Positions 50,831 through 61,507 of a stretch of 64,000 bases of DNA are shown here, one piece after another. How positions within the stretch are numbered: position 1 is the first letter of the stretch; every line of letters starts with the position of its first letter. Source of the stretch: Diploptera punctata (lineage: Eukaryota; Arthropoda; Insecta; Blattodea; Blaberidae); the NCBI GenBank assembly GCA_030220185.1, contig JASPKZ010003418.1, positions 5,001 through 69,000 of the forward strand, given 5' to 3'. Made by a program: the position numbers and the translations under genes. The notes under the pieces are model-generated. The model ran no database searches, was not told the DNA's origin, and worked only from the letters and a program-made list of their open reading frames with translations.

Positions 50831-50897
50831 TTATGTACTATGTGAGGCAAAAACACATCATTACAAAGCAATAAGAGCAGAAATATATTTTTCTGAG

Positions 50898-51138
50898 AAT
50901 GGAACTTTCAGCCATTGCATGCGGAAACCTACCATGAAATTTATTCCAGAGAAGCGTTGTGATATACAAATGTCCTGTCCTTGAAATTATCTGACGATTG
51001 TAAGTAGCTTCGATTATTATGCCTTGAGTTAAAAACGGCAAATATATTTTTGGGCATGACCTTGGTACATCACAACGCTTCTCTGGAAGACATATCATGG
51101 TTGGTTTTGGCATGCAGTGGTTGGCAGTTTCTTTGTGA
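50898..51138. mobile_element. Small inverted-repeat (MITE-like) element
   Basis: Arms of about 60 bp: GCATGCGGAAACCTACCATG ... CCAGAGAAGCGTTGTGAT at 50909-50966, and the inverse at 51066-51133, around a spacer of about 100 bp. The same terminal sequence occurs at 53592-53640 and 54338-54405. Confidence 0.62.
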
Positions 51139-51179
51139 GTAAATCGTACATTTGTGTCCCAAATATCTCCTTCTTTCTT

Positions 51180-52240
51180 TAGTAGGCGACTACAACCTCA
51201 TTAAAGTTTTGGCCTCCTCAACAATTTTTCTCCACTAAGATCTATTCTGGATACAGACTGGCCAATTTCCAATTTTCATTTCTAATATATCTTTTATAAC
51301 ATCATCCTGACATGTGTTTTGTTTTTGGGCGTCCAGCTGTTCTAGTGCATATTGGTTTCCATTTGTATATTCTTCTTACAAGCTTTTCTTCCTGCATTCT
51401 ATTGATATGTCCAAACCAGCGCAGTCTTTGAGCTTTAATGTGGTTTATTACATTTTTATATCGTATCAGAGTTCATTCGAATACGACGTGTGCCATCGCT
51501 TTCTCTAATTAGTCCAAAAATTCTCCGTATGATCTTCCTTTCAAAGGTAATAGTTTTTGTTCATCAAACTCATTCAGTACCCATGTTTCAAAGCCATAAT
51601 TTACAATTGGTCTTATTACTGCATTATACAGTTTGACTTTAGTTAATCTGGAGACAAGTTTATTTTTCAATAGTGTTCTATTTGCATAATAAGCTTTATT
51701 TCCCAAAGAAATTTTTTCACCAATTTCTGCCTCTCTACAGTTTTTTTTATTTACAGTGAATAAAGATATTTATATGATTTCACTTCTTCTATATTTGTAT
51801 TATTGATGTTCAGATTACTTATTTTTTTCATTTCTTGTTATACATTTTAAGTATTTTGTTTTGGAATTATTTATTATGAATCCATATTCAAATGATTTTT
51901 CTTTCAGCAAGTGCAAACTTTTTATTACTGTTTGTATGTTCCTTGCTGTTACCAATATGTCATCTGCATATGCAATATATTGTTTAGATTTTGTACTTAT
52001 ATTACCTCTTAGGTATAAATGTTTCATTATTGAATCGACTACTATACTAAATAGTGTTGCGGATAAGGGATCTCCTTGCTTAACTCCAGATTCAACTTTA
52101 AATTCTTTGCTGAGTTTATTAGTTATTCTAACTTTAGCTGTTGTGTTTTTAAGTGTTAATTCAATCAATCTTATCAAGACCCAAAGATCACTATACATAT
52201 TTAGTGAACTTGCTGCAAGAAACTCAAAATTAAAATCTGC
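51180..52240 (-). pseudogene. Decayed LINE RT
   Basis: Minus strand: FKVESGVKQGDPLSATLF (motif B), QYIAYADDILVTARNIQ (catalytic box), then in another frame KVKLYNAVIRPIVNYGFETW (post-palm motif) and a C-terminal remnant near 51230-51440. At least two shifts (near 51710 and 51810). RTE-like order but not the same family as copies 1-4. Confidence 0.8.
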
Positions 52241-52249
52241 GCACATAAA

Positions 52250-52650
52250 TTACATCTCCGCTGTTTTCAGCATCAGCGTATTATTTGAGCGAATGGAAAC
52301 ATCGCGCTACCTTTATCTCGAGACCTAGTGGCAGATGAATGAAGGAAGAGCACTCTATCTGACATTACTCGCGTCTCTCCTTTTCTTCCTTAAAATACCG
52401 TAGTTAGGTAGTATGAAAAAGTAGTCGATGTTTTAAAATGGGAAAAAAGAGAAAAAAAGTGGATAAGAAAATCCAATTTAAGGCATTTTCGTTTCACGAT
52501 ACCATCTCTTCCTATTTTATTGCCCCCGTCTCCCTGCTTTCCATCAAGTTTAGTAGCTGAATTGCCGAAGACGCCTATGTCGCAACCACCGCTTTGTCAC
52601 CATCTTCTGACTGGATCGTGGAAGATAACTTTCACGACATGTATGTCGTT
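52250..52650. other. Unrecognised sequence
   Basis: No motif recognised in about 400 bp upstream of the terminal-repeat element. Confidence 0.4.
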
Positions 52651-52653
52651 ATA

Positions 52654-53056
52654 CAGAGTGTTTCAGAATAAGTATTACAGATTTCTAGGGATTGTACTAC
52701 AAGTGTGGTTCCACGTGGCGACCCTGTTGTCCGTTGCACAAAGTGTGTACCTGCAACGCATGTTTTCATGCACACGCCACAGAAGATCTGGTGTGTGCTC
52801 AATAATTCCTGCTACCGCCAGAATTCGTGCAGGAACATCTTCCTCTGACTCGACGGAAGTAGTACAACTCCTACAAGTCTGTAATACTTATTCTCAAACA
52901 TAAGACACACGATATTAGTCCATTGTGTTTTGATCTTTAAACTTATTTTACATCGGAATGTTGCGTTTGCGGACATGGGTTCCTTATCAAAACTTGATCT
53001 ACTAAGTCCCCTCTACGACCTCTAGAAGTCTGTAATACTTATTCAGAAACACCCTA
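52654..53056 (-). mobile_element. Mariner-like remnant with an internal third terminal repeat
   Basis: Ends CAGAGTGTTTCAGAATAAGT and the inverse of AGGGTGTTTCTGAATAAGTA, flanked by TA. A third copy of the end (CTGTAATACTTATTCTCAAA) lies inside at 52879-52900, next to AGTCTGTAATACTT. Minus-strand reading between the first two ends gives LAVAGIIEHTPDLLWRVHEN, similar in style to the C-terminal end of mariner-type transposases. Suggests a tandem or rearranged end. Confidence 0.6.
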
Positions 53057-53129
53057 TAGCCTATATGTATATATCCTCCAGTACATTTATATTTACTGTG
53101 TTTCTCTCTTGGTGAGTTGTAGCTAGAGT

Positions 53130-53335
53130 GTTTCATATTTTTCATATGACAACCGACCAGTAATGTGTTCAGCACACAAAAAATTTCCTTTCACGTATTT
53201 GAAGTATGCAAAATGTTCTTGAAATGTGATGTTAAAACTTCTTCTATTACTCCTATTTGGAATTTCCTGCAATCTTTACACATTAATTTATACACTACTT
53301 TGGTTTTGAAATTATTATCTCCTTCTATTCACTTG
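53130..53335 (-). pseudogene. Penelope-like GIY-YIG endonuclease fragment
   Basis: Minus strand VVYKLMCKDCRKFQIGVIEE then HFKNILHT, aligning with KLTCKDCNKFYIGRTNRSF and HFRDF of the element at 2496-2906. The Tyr of YIG is replaced by Gln, so the catalytic motif is lost. An old, separate Penelope insertion. Confidence 0.65.
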
Positions 53336-53591
53336 TTCACTATATACTTATTTTTTCAGTAATGAATTATATGTATAAATTTATATATGATTTTTAAGAG
53401 TTGTTGCTAATACTAATATAAACAATCTAAATATTCTTTAAGCGATATGACTTAGATGTTAAAGCGCATATAAATAATAATTAAGTAAAAAGTCCAACGT
53501 ATAATTAGTTTTTCATCTCTCGTATAATATTTACGCTTTGGACCTGACGTGTTTTTATAAAAATTATGACGTTATCCAGGCAATCTGTCTG

Positions 53592-54408
53592 ACAAGGAAA
53601 CTGTGAACCATTGCATTCCGAAACCTACCGGCGATGTTTAAAAACAAATGAAAAATGTTTGTTGTGTTTCACTTGTTCAGCACTGCAACTTGATGATATT
53701 ATTTATTGCCAAAGGGGATCGCAATATTGTAAGAATGCACCCTAGTGGAGAAAAAATGAAACGCATCAAACTGTATATTATAACCACCATTGTAGGTTAT
53801 TAATTATTTTTTTCGGAAACAACTCAGTAAAATTAGTATTTTAAAAACACTATTATTTAACACACAATTATCAGATATGTAGGTCGAAGGAATCTGGTCA
53901 TTATTTGCTATATCCAACGTTAGAGAGTCAGTCACTGCAAAATAATGCTCTTACCTGTTCAGAATATTAAAAAGGAGGAGCTTTCTTTATTTTGGTAATC
54001 AAAATTCGATAATTGTTGAGGTGAAACACGACAAAATTTATTGTTACTTGATTGCCATTGACTCCCATTTGGGGCATGAGTTAAATAGTTTTCAAAGTTA
54101 ACTGCAGGACACTAAAATTCAGCGGCAAATCTCTTATTGAACTCCTTGATTAATGTATTGGATAATCCTCATTACCAGCGTTTGCGCCGCGTTCCAACTT
54201 ACTACACCCCGCTCTTACTCAAGCAGGGATTTCCATCTGCTTCATACACTGAGTTGTCATTGCTTGATTCTGGCATAAATGTATGTTCCTTTCAGGTAAA
54301 ATTGGCAGATAAGTTTTCTGACACCGCCTTGGTACATCACAACGCTTCTCTGGGAGAAACTTCAAGGTAGATTTCGGTTTGCAACGGTTGACATTTTCCT
54401 GGTGAGCA
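53592..54408. mobile_element. Possible DNA element related to the 50898 MITE
   Basis: Left ACAAGGAAACTGTGAACCAT with CCGAAACCTACC, and right the inverted equivalent (GGTACATCACAACGCTTCTC to TTGACATTTTCCTGGTGAGC). The interior of about 700 bp has no recognised transposase. The right end carries CACAACGCTTCTCTGG, shared with 50898-51138. Confidence 0.5.
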
Positions 54409-54481
54409 CTGTAATGTAATGATTGTACTTCTGATAAAGCTGTAATATTCAGAAACTATGTAATATTATTTTTGATTGCAG
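54409..54481 (+). promoter_or_regulatory. Intron 3' end (splice acceptor) before the Sidestep-like exon
   Basis: T-rich stretch TAATATTATTTTTGATTGCAG ends at AG 54480-54481, directly before the exon. The polypyrimidine tract is short and A/T-rich, as usual in AT-rich insect introns. Confidence 0.65.
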
Positions 54482-54612
54482 ACGTACCGATCGTCAGTTT
54501 GGAGCTGGGAAGTAATTTAAATTCAAGTTCGATAAGAGAAGGAATCGATGTTTACTTCGAATGCAACATTAAGTCAAACCCGTGGGTTTACAAAGTCAGC
54601 TGGAGACACAAT
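54482..54612 (+). CDS. Internal exon of a Sidestep-like Ig-domain cell-surface protein
   Basis: 131-nt exon between AG and GTGAGT. It encodes VPIVSLELGSNLNSSSIR, EGIDVYFECNIKSNPWVY and KVSWRHN, the first half of a C2-type Ig domain: strand B with FECNI (first disulphide Cys), the proline of SNPWVY and strand C Trp in VSW. This phrase is characteristic of the insect Sidestep family, receptors for Beaten-path proteins in axon guidance. The exon takes one base from the previous exon and ends on a whole codon; the missing second half (LYTC-type Cys) must lie on another exon. Only host exon found. Confidence 0.8.
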
Positions 54613-54618
54613 GTGAGT
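54613..54618 (+). promoter_or_regulatory. Splice donor GTGAGT
   Basis: Matches the consensus donor exactly after CACAAT. With the acceptor it brackets an exon whose only open frame is the Ig reading. Confidence 0.75.
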
Positions 54619-55439
54619 ATCACATTCCCTCATTTCATTAGGGGAGAGCGGGGCGAATTGTTACAAAATATAATTCAGTGATTGAGAATTAAGTATGTCA
54701 TTAAATTTTTCAAATATAGCTAGATGCTACTCATTTTAATACCCAATACAAAGCGAGGTTAGGAACTAGTTTTACAGAAGGAAGGAAATGATTAAAAACC
54801 GAGCGATAGCAAGGTTTTTAATTTCCGAGATCCTGTAAAACACTTCACAAACGTATGTTGCACATTTTTTGCACGACGATGTTTTCAAAATAATAAATAA
54901 TAGTAAAATAATAATATCTTGGTTGGAAATATTTGCGTTCGTTACAGACAACTGACTGACGTTAGTAGACTGGCCAATACGGTAAATGCCGAAAATGATT
55001 TGTTGAGGCTACAGTAGGCCGTAAAATCAATAAGGCATAAAATGCCGGCAAGTACGAACTTATTGTTTTATTTTGTTTCAAATAAAGTTCAATTCATTAA
55101 AAACGCAGTGATTTGTTTCGTATAATGTATATTAACATTACATTTTGTATATATTTTTTGTATATAGCCTACATTGTAAGTAATATACATAAATGGTAGT
55201 GCTGTTACTTCCCGCCCTAGCTAGGTAATTTGTATTATTACAGTACAGTTATTTAGTTATTTAAAGGTTGGCAACCCCGAAATTTAGGAAATTGAACTTT
55301 CAAGCCTGGTCGCCGTTCCTGTAAGTACCACAAAACGTACTATCGTGCAAAATAGCATTTTGTACTAATACACATTTTCACAGGCATGTTGTTAATATTC
55401 GTAAGTCCCTAGGAACTAATAATAACTAAATCTCAGAGA

Positions 55440-55920
55440 CTGTCAAACTATTGTCCAGCCGCTGAGACTCCGGCCCTGATGTTTAGGTTGTACGAGTGGT
55501 AAAGGGAGAAACTCGCCCTCTACTGCCAATAAGGAAATAGATGACGTGGGCTTGGACGTGTGTCACAACCAATCACTGCTCTTGACGTCGTTAGTAAGGT
55601 CTAAAATTGCTGCGTTATTGTCAACTGTATTTCTGCTAACCGTGTTTTCATGAATTTATTAGAATTGTGAATATTTTCGAGAATATTGTGTTTCGTAGCA
55701 ATAAATGAGAAATTTCATATTTTTTGTTTCATTTTCAATTTCGCTTGATAAAATGAGAATTTATTTCTAATATTTAATATTACTTTCTGGATAAACAGAA
55801 AGTGCCATGATCTGATATTCCGCATGGTAAATAAAGCGACCTCTCCCACTGAATATCCATATCAGCAACACTACCGTGAAAACGCCAGGGCCGGAGACAC
55901 AGTGGCTGGACTATATATCA
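55440..55920. mobile_element. Inverted-repeat element nested in the fold-back element
   Basis: TTGTCCAGCCGCTGAGACTC then CGGCCCTGA near 55455-55485, with the inverse CAGGGCCGGAGACACAGTGG then CTGGACTAT near 55885-55910. Interior of about 380 bp without motifs. Confidence 0.6.
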
Positions 55921-56221
55921 TCGTTCATAAACAATTGAATTATTATCTAATAACAACATAACAGAAACATCTCACATACAGTATTCTATTAATATTATTA
56001 ATCATTTATTTGTTAAAAAGTGTTAAAATTTTAAGATGGTGATTTATATTTATAATATGTACAACTCGTGTCCCTGTAAAGCTGTGTGGTGAGGATATGT
56101 ATAATTACCTATAAAGGGAGAGGTTAAACTAAGGTAAATAAAAAAAATATTAGATAGGATCTGTCTACTGTATAATATGTCTTTCATTGTGTATACTTTG
56201 TTACATTTTAATCTAAGTACT

Positions 56222-56400
56222 TTCACAGCTGTGGCCTCGAGGTACCGTCGCTGCGTCGTAAGCAGGGAACCCGGGTTGGAATCCGACCAGGACAAGTTTC
56301 CTGGGTGATGTTTTTTTCTGGAATTTTCCTCACCTGTAGGACAAATGTTAGGAAATATTGAGGCCCAAAACGGTCCCCGAACATCATCTGGCCTTCATAA
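56222..56400 (+). mobile_element. SINE, head and body only
   Basis: GCTGTGGCCTCGAGGTACCG (box A), CCCGGGTTGGAATCCGACCA (box B, with one extra G), then TTTCCTGGGTGATGTTTTTT and TTTTCCTCACCTGTAGGACA as in the SINE at 41491-41839. Box B is damaged, so this copy is probably silent. The 3' domain of the complete SINE is absent. Confidence 0.8.
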
Positions 56401-57206
56401 TCATCAGTATCATATTCGCCAAAACTTTTTTTTACTCTACTTTTCAACTGTGAAGAACAATTAAATTGAAAAAAATACAAAATAGCACGTGCTCTCAAAG
56501 AGGCGAAATAATAGAAATAAATAGAAACGACGAAAAAGTGTTACATATTCGCCTTTGTCCGCTAAATTAAAAACGTATATGTTATATATGTTTGTATAAT
56601 TCATAAAATTATTTTTACGCGATAGTGCGTTTTGTCGTATTTACAGCAATGGCGACCATGAATGAAAGATCAACTGCCTACATTTCGGGGTTGCCAAACT
56701 ATATAACTACACTGTAGTAAAGTAACTATACTGTAATATTATATATTACAAAACGCGAGTGGTCAGTAAAACCACTGCCCTCTATATATACTACCTACAA
56801 TATATATACAAAAATGTCCAAAAAGGTAATGTTATTACACATTACACGAATCAAATTACTGCATTTTAAATGAACGTAACATTATTTGAAACAATATAAA
56901 ACAATAAATACGTACTTACGCAATTTTATCACTAATTGGTCTCATGGCCTCCTGTAGTTTCAACTAATAAACATTGCCCACACTGTTAACGTTAGTCAAT
57001 TGACGCAAATATTTCCAACAAAGATGTTATTATTTTACTATTATTTATTATTTTGAAAACACCATCGCGCAAATAATTATGTACAACGCACGTTTGTGAA
57101 GTGCTTTAGAGAATATCGGAAATTAAGAACGTTGCTATCGCTCGGTGTTTAAATGTTTTCCTCGATTCTGTAAAAACCACTTCCCAACCTCGCATCATAA
57201 TATACT

Positions 57207-57564
57207 ACTACAATTTGGATTTAGTTTAATTTTTAATTATGTAAGTTCAGAATTGTGTTTTATAGGCTATTAGTGTTTATTATTGTAAATATTTGTGATT
57301 GGAAAGACGCCATAAATTGGTGAAATTGAAAACAATCCAGATTGTAATTTTATTTAATTTCAGACAACGCGTTATCTAAGTTTGCATGGGCTCAGTAATC
57401 ACATGTGAAGGTTCACCTATTAGGTGAAAGATTTAGTTTATTACTAATGTTAATTATTTTGCAGTAAGAAAACATATCATCTTACCATTTTTTTATGGTC
57501 ATTTTCGGTATCTAGAATATAGGAGTGAATATTTGTAAAAATGAAAACAAGTCTATGAATTGAA
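57207..57564. other. Unrecognised intronic or intergenic sequence
   Basis: No motif recognised. Confidence 0.4.
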
Positions 57565-57725
57565 AGAAGGAGCAGAAAGGAAGACCAATAACAACCTGGA
57601 AGAATAACATTAAAAATGCAATGTGGAAATTTGCTGTAAAATATGAAGACACAGAGGACAGAGAACGATGGAGAACTTATCTAAGGGAAATTTGTGAATG
57701 TTTGTTGCAAATTGATAGTCTATAA
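57565..57725 (+). pseudogene. LINE (RTE-like) C-terminal fragment
   Basis: Reads QKGRPITTWKNNIKNAMWKF then EDTEDRERWRTYLREICE to a stop at 57725. This is the GRP..W..NI......A.DR..WR terminal block seen in RTE copies 1-3, here from a diverged family. Confidence 0.7.
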
Positions 57726-59145
57726 GTCCGAAGTCATTTGTATATTTTTTTAAATTCAAGTTAATTTCTAAAATTCGTTGGAGAAAACCTCAGTGATGAG
57801 GAAAATTCTCAAAATGATGAATGAAAAAAATATATAACTCAATAACATATACTTCTTCGAATTTCGCTGAAAGTATTTAATTCTGTTAAAATTGTCTGAA
57901 AACAAAATTTGAATACTGCTATTCTTTCAGCGATGACTCTCATTTTCATATGATCATAGTCCAGACATAAAATTGGGTCAGTGCTTACTAAAATATTTAT
58001 ATTTTTAAATGCAATCAATTTGGTACAATGAGATAATATTCTCTTGTCAATTGGACGAAGTTACGCATCAACAGGCCAAGCGTCGTGTTTTAAAAATTGA
58101 GATTTTAATGCGATCTCTTGCGCTGGCTTTATGAACTAAGTGTACACACACTTTCTACGCCAAGATTAAAATATATCCATATTATTAAAGACAAATATAT
58201 GTGCCATCATCCTATCAGAGATTCTATGTTTTGCAACAAACGGCTATGAAATCAGATCTTCATAAACCCCAATCTAACTAAACTTTACATCATGCACCTA
58301 AGCGCCAAATGATCATGCTTTTAGATTGTTCATGATAACTGTTAAACATAGAAGATAACTTGAAATATCCAGTATTGTTAGTTTGGTGCTAAAATAAATA
58401 GTGAAGATTGACTTCAACTTCAAACATATTTTTATCGAAACTTACATAATGGCACATAGCCGGTTGATGGATAATGCCTTCCAATTGATTTTATGATTTT
58501 ATATAAATAAAGCCTTTTAAAATTTGTCCTCAGAATTCACGGTTACAACCTGATTATCAACAAATATAACTGTTTATATTCTTGTGTTATTTGAAATCCG
58601 AATTCTTAATATGCAATTCTGGTTCCAAAAGATATCTTATAGCATATATTATCCATGTATTTGCTTTAGTGAAATGAATAGTGAATTTATGTGCACCCTG
58701 TGTTTAGCTGTACCATATTGCAATATGCATGGCATGAATTACAGAAAGTGAGTGAAATGACAGATATTAAACCATCAATAAATCCTTATTACATAGATAG
58801 ATGTCACCAAATGTCAAGCTACCTAGTTTGATGCGTGATCCATAGAATATTCAAAGCTCAAACATGCTTTTATTTCATTTCCTCTTTGAATAGAACACTC
58901 TTGACATCTAAAAGCTTTTATTGATTAAACCAGCTTTACTTAAAAAGGAATAGGATACCGTCTTTTGAATTCCATTCTGTCATATAAACATGCTTTACAG
59001 AATCTCATGACCACATCCTAATAAGTATGGCGCCCTTCTTTATGTTATACAGTATTTCCGACTTAATTTTCAAAATTAATATAATTTCATAGTATTAACA
59101 GATTTCTCCAATTAAATATCATAAAGTATCTTCAAAGCCAAAATG
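57726..59145. other. Unrecognised, possibly single-copy sequence
   Basis: 1.4 kb with no repeat landmark from elsewhere in the window and no coding motif. Best candidate here for unique intron sequence. I looked for the second half of the Ig domain (LYTC-like strand F) and did not find it. Confidence 0.45.
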
Positions 59146-59245
59146 CTTTCAAATCATTCCCTGTATAATCTACTTCACTCAAATCATAGTTAATGTTATT
59201 CTCCCACCTCATTCTTGGTCTACCAACTGGGAGTTTTCCCTCTGG

Positions 59246-59825
59246 CTATCCTACAAGAAGCTTCCATGCAAGACTTTCATTCCCCATACGTGCAACATGT
59301 CCTGCCCATCGCAGTCTACGAGACTTAACTCTTCTTATTAAATCTGGCTTCCTATTAAGACCATGTAGTTCATTGTTATGTAGTCTTCTCCATTCACCTG
59401 TCTCTTCATCTTTCTTTGGTCCAAAAATTTTTCCTAAGTACTTTATTCTCAAATACTTGTAATCCCCTTTCCTCCCTTAAGGTAAGAGTCCATGTTTCGC
59501 ACCCATATAGTATAACTGGTAGAATAATAGTTTTATATATTTTCAGTTTAACGTATATTGAAAGAAGTTGGGACAACAAGAGTCTCTGCAATGCTTAATA
59601 GCACGCATTTACAGAATTGAGCCTATGTTTAATTTCCTTGTGCATCTCATTCCTATTTGTGATTATTGTTCCTAGATATTTGAATTCAGCCACTTCCTCA
59701 AAATTTACCTCATTTGACATTGGCTGTCCATTTCCATTATATAATGAACTTCTACGTGTGACCATATATTTAGTTTTATTGATATTTACTTCTAGTCCTA
59801 ATTTCTTAGTGTTACTAAAGCTCAA
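59246..59825 (-). pseudogene. RT thumb and C-terminal parts of copy 4
   Basis: Three overlapping open pieces: VNINKTKYMVTRRSSLYNG with EFKYLGTIITNRNEMHKE, then ILYGCETWTLTLREE, then RRLRWAGHVARMGNESLAWK. Shifts near 59430 and 59597. Confidence 0.82.
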
Positions 59826-60886
59826 ATGTCCCGGCCCACAACGGGAGCAGCGGCCGTCGTGGCGAGGCGGTGGGAGATTGTGGAGATCAGCAGCTCCCTT
59901 CTCTTGGTTAATCCCGAGGACCTTTGTGGGGGCACCATAGGCGATGAGCTCCCTGGATGCCTACATTGCTCAGTGGGCTGACTCACAGCAGCGGCACGAC
60001 TAGGCTTAGTCTTGCGAACGGGCTGGTTGGGACAATACCGGGCGTAATGCTGGGAATTACCACCAGGTCGACAAGCTCGGGAAAGGAGGAAGCGCGGTCT
60101 TTTGGGTCTGGGACTTAGCGCCGACTCTGGAACCGAGTGACCCAAGGACAATCTGTGAGGTCGTCAGGAGTTGAGCGACCTGACGTACTATTGCTCAGGC
60201 TGGACCCACTTCAGCAACCAAACACGTCCCCAGCTGGTGCACTGGGGGAAAGATCGGTGGATCTGCTAGACAGTCCTCCCGGTTAAGTCCAAGGGACTCG
60301 TGAACCATTAGTGGGGTAGGCAAGAGTTGAGCGCCTTGTACTAATTGCTCATCTGTTGGAGCTTGCGAGCTCCGTGCTGGCCCACAACAGCTGCAGAAGG
60401 CGTCCCTGGGGGCACACCAGGGCTCGGCTCGGACCAGTCCAGCGGGGAGCTACTGTACTGGTTCCTGGCTTGGCCTACGGGCCCGTCGACAAACTGTGGG
60501 GTCGCCAGGAGATGAGCACCTGGATGTACTAAAAGTCTCACACTGTTGGGCTTGTAGCGCTAGCCGGTCTCACAACGGCTGCAGGACACGTCCCTGGAGG
60601 CAGAACAGGGGAATGGTCGGTGGATCTGCGACAGCAGTCCTCCCGGCTAGGCTCATGGAGCCCGTGGACCAACTGTGGGGTCGTCAGGATTGAGTGACCT
60701 GTTGTACTAAGTAGCTCAGCAATTCCCAGAACTGCAAACTCCAACACTCTCTCCCTGGGGTGTTGGTTTAAGGACCGAGAACTTGAACGTGGACGCGAAC
60801 ATAGGATAGGGAGGACTAGAACTAGGACTTGGGAGTATGGTCATGACGACCGAGGTATCCCAAGGGGTGGATGGCTGGGCCTAGAT
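59818..60886. mobile_element. GC-rich 1.07-kb insert with imperfect tandem repeats
   Basis: Splits copy 4 within TTAGTGTTACTCAATAGTG. Base composition is sharply GC-richer than everything around it. A phrase like GTGGGGTCGYCAGGAGWTGAG(Y)RCCT...GTACTA recurs near 60148, 60312, 60496 and 60674 (spacing about 163-184 bp), along with CAGTCCTCCCGG and ACGTCCCTGG. On the minus strand 60151-59822 reads CRPGGNSQHYARYCPNQ, which fits a CX2CX4HX4C knuckle with its second Cys replaced by Gly. Origin unknown; satellite-like or a gag-containing retroelement piece are both possible. Confidence 0.6.
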
Positions 60887-61506
60887 GTGACTCAATAGTG
60901 TGTGCGTGTTGTCTTTTAGTATCTCCTCGATATCGCCCAATAATACTACATCATCAGCATAAACTAACAGCTTATTAATACCATTGAGTTGTAAGCCTTC
61001 CTCATTCTCTAAAGATTTAATGGCATGCTCTAGTACAAAATTAAATAGTAGAGGAGATAGTGCATCTCTTTGCTTCAACCCATTCTGGATTTCAAAAGTG
61101 TGCGAAAAGTGTTTGCGTACACACACCCTACTCTTTGTGCCATTCGTATAAGTCTAACTAACTTTTTAGGAATTCCGAACTCCAGCAGGATACTATATAA
61201 CTTTTCCCTCTTAACTGAATCATAAGCTTTTTTGAAGTCTACATATAGTTGATGTACAGTACCATTATATTCCCATTTCTTTTCTAAAATCTGTCTTATA
61301 CTAATAATCTGATCTGTTGTAGACCTGTTTCTTCTAAATGCACATTGGTGATCTCCTAGAATGTCATCAATATAAGGAGTAAGTCTGTTTACTAATATAT
61401 TTGTAAGAATTTTGTACGAAGTTGAGAGTAATGAGATGCCCCTGTAGTTGTTGCAATCAGTTTTATCTCCTTTCTTATAAATTGGTACGATAATTGATTC
61501 CTTCAA
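60881..61506 (-). pseudogene. RT palm of copy 4
   Basis: PIYKKGDKTDCNNYRGISLL, HQLYVDFKKAYDSVKRE, then shifted GLKQRDALSPLLFNFVLEH and LLVYADDVVLLGDIEE. Catalytic YADD retained; motif B has G to R. A deletion near 61140 removes part of the MCLNGS region. Confidence 0.82.
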
Positions 61507-61507
61507 T

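Larger units (their letters stand above)
54754..57206. mobile_element. Fold-back element with arms of about 615 bp
   Basis: 54754-55368 and 56594-57206 are inverted copies over their whole length, diverged but alignable by eye. Landmarks left/right: GCGAGGTTAGGAA and TTCCCAACCTCGC at the outer ends; ACCGAGCGATAGCAA and TTGCTATCGCTCGGT; TTCAAAATAATAAATAATAG and its inverse; TTGGCAACCCCGAAAT and ATTTCGGGGTTGCCAA. The 1.2-kb centre holds a smaller inverted-repeat element and a SINE. No transposase seen; superfamily unknown. It lies in the intron 142 bp after the exon. Confidence 0.78.

Noticed and set aside
54137..54370. Upstream exon of the Sidestep-like gene
   Set aside because: The frame has no Ig-domain residues and overlaps the terminal repeat of a putative DNA element.
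59822..60151. Host gene for a Pro/Arg-rich zinc-knuckle protein
   Set aside because: The second Cys of the knuckle is absent, the frame is short, and the block is an insert with tandem repeats inside a dead LINE.
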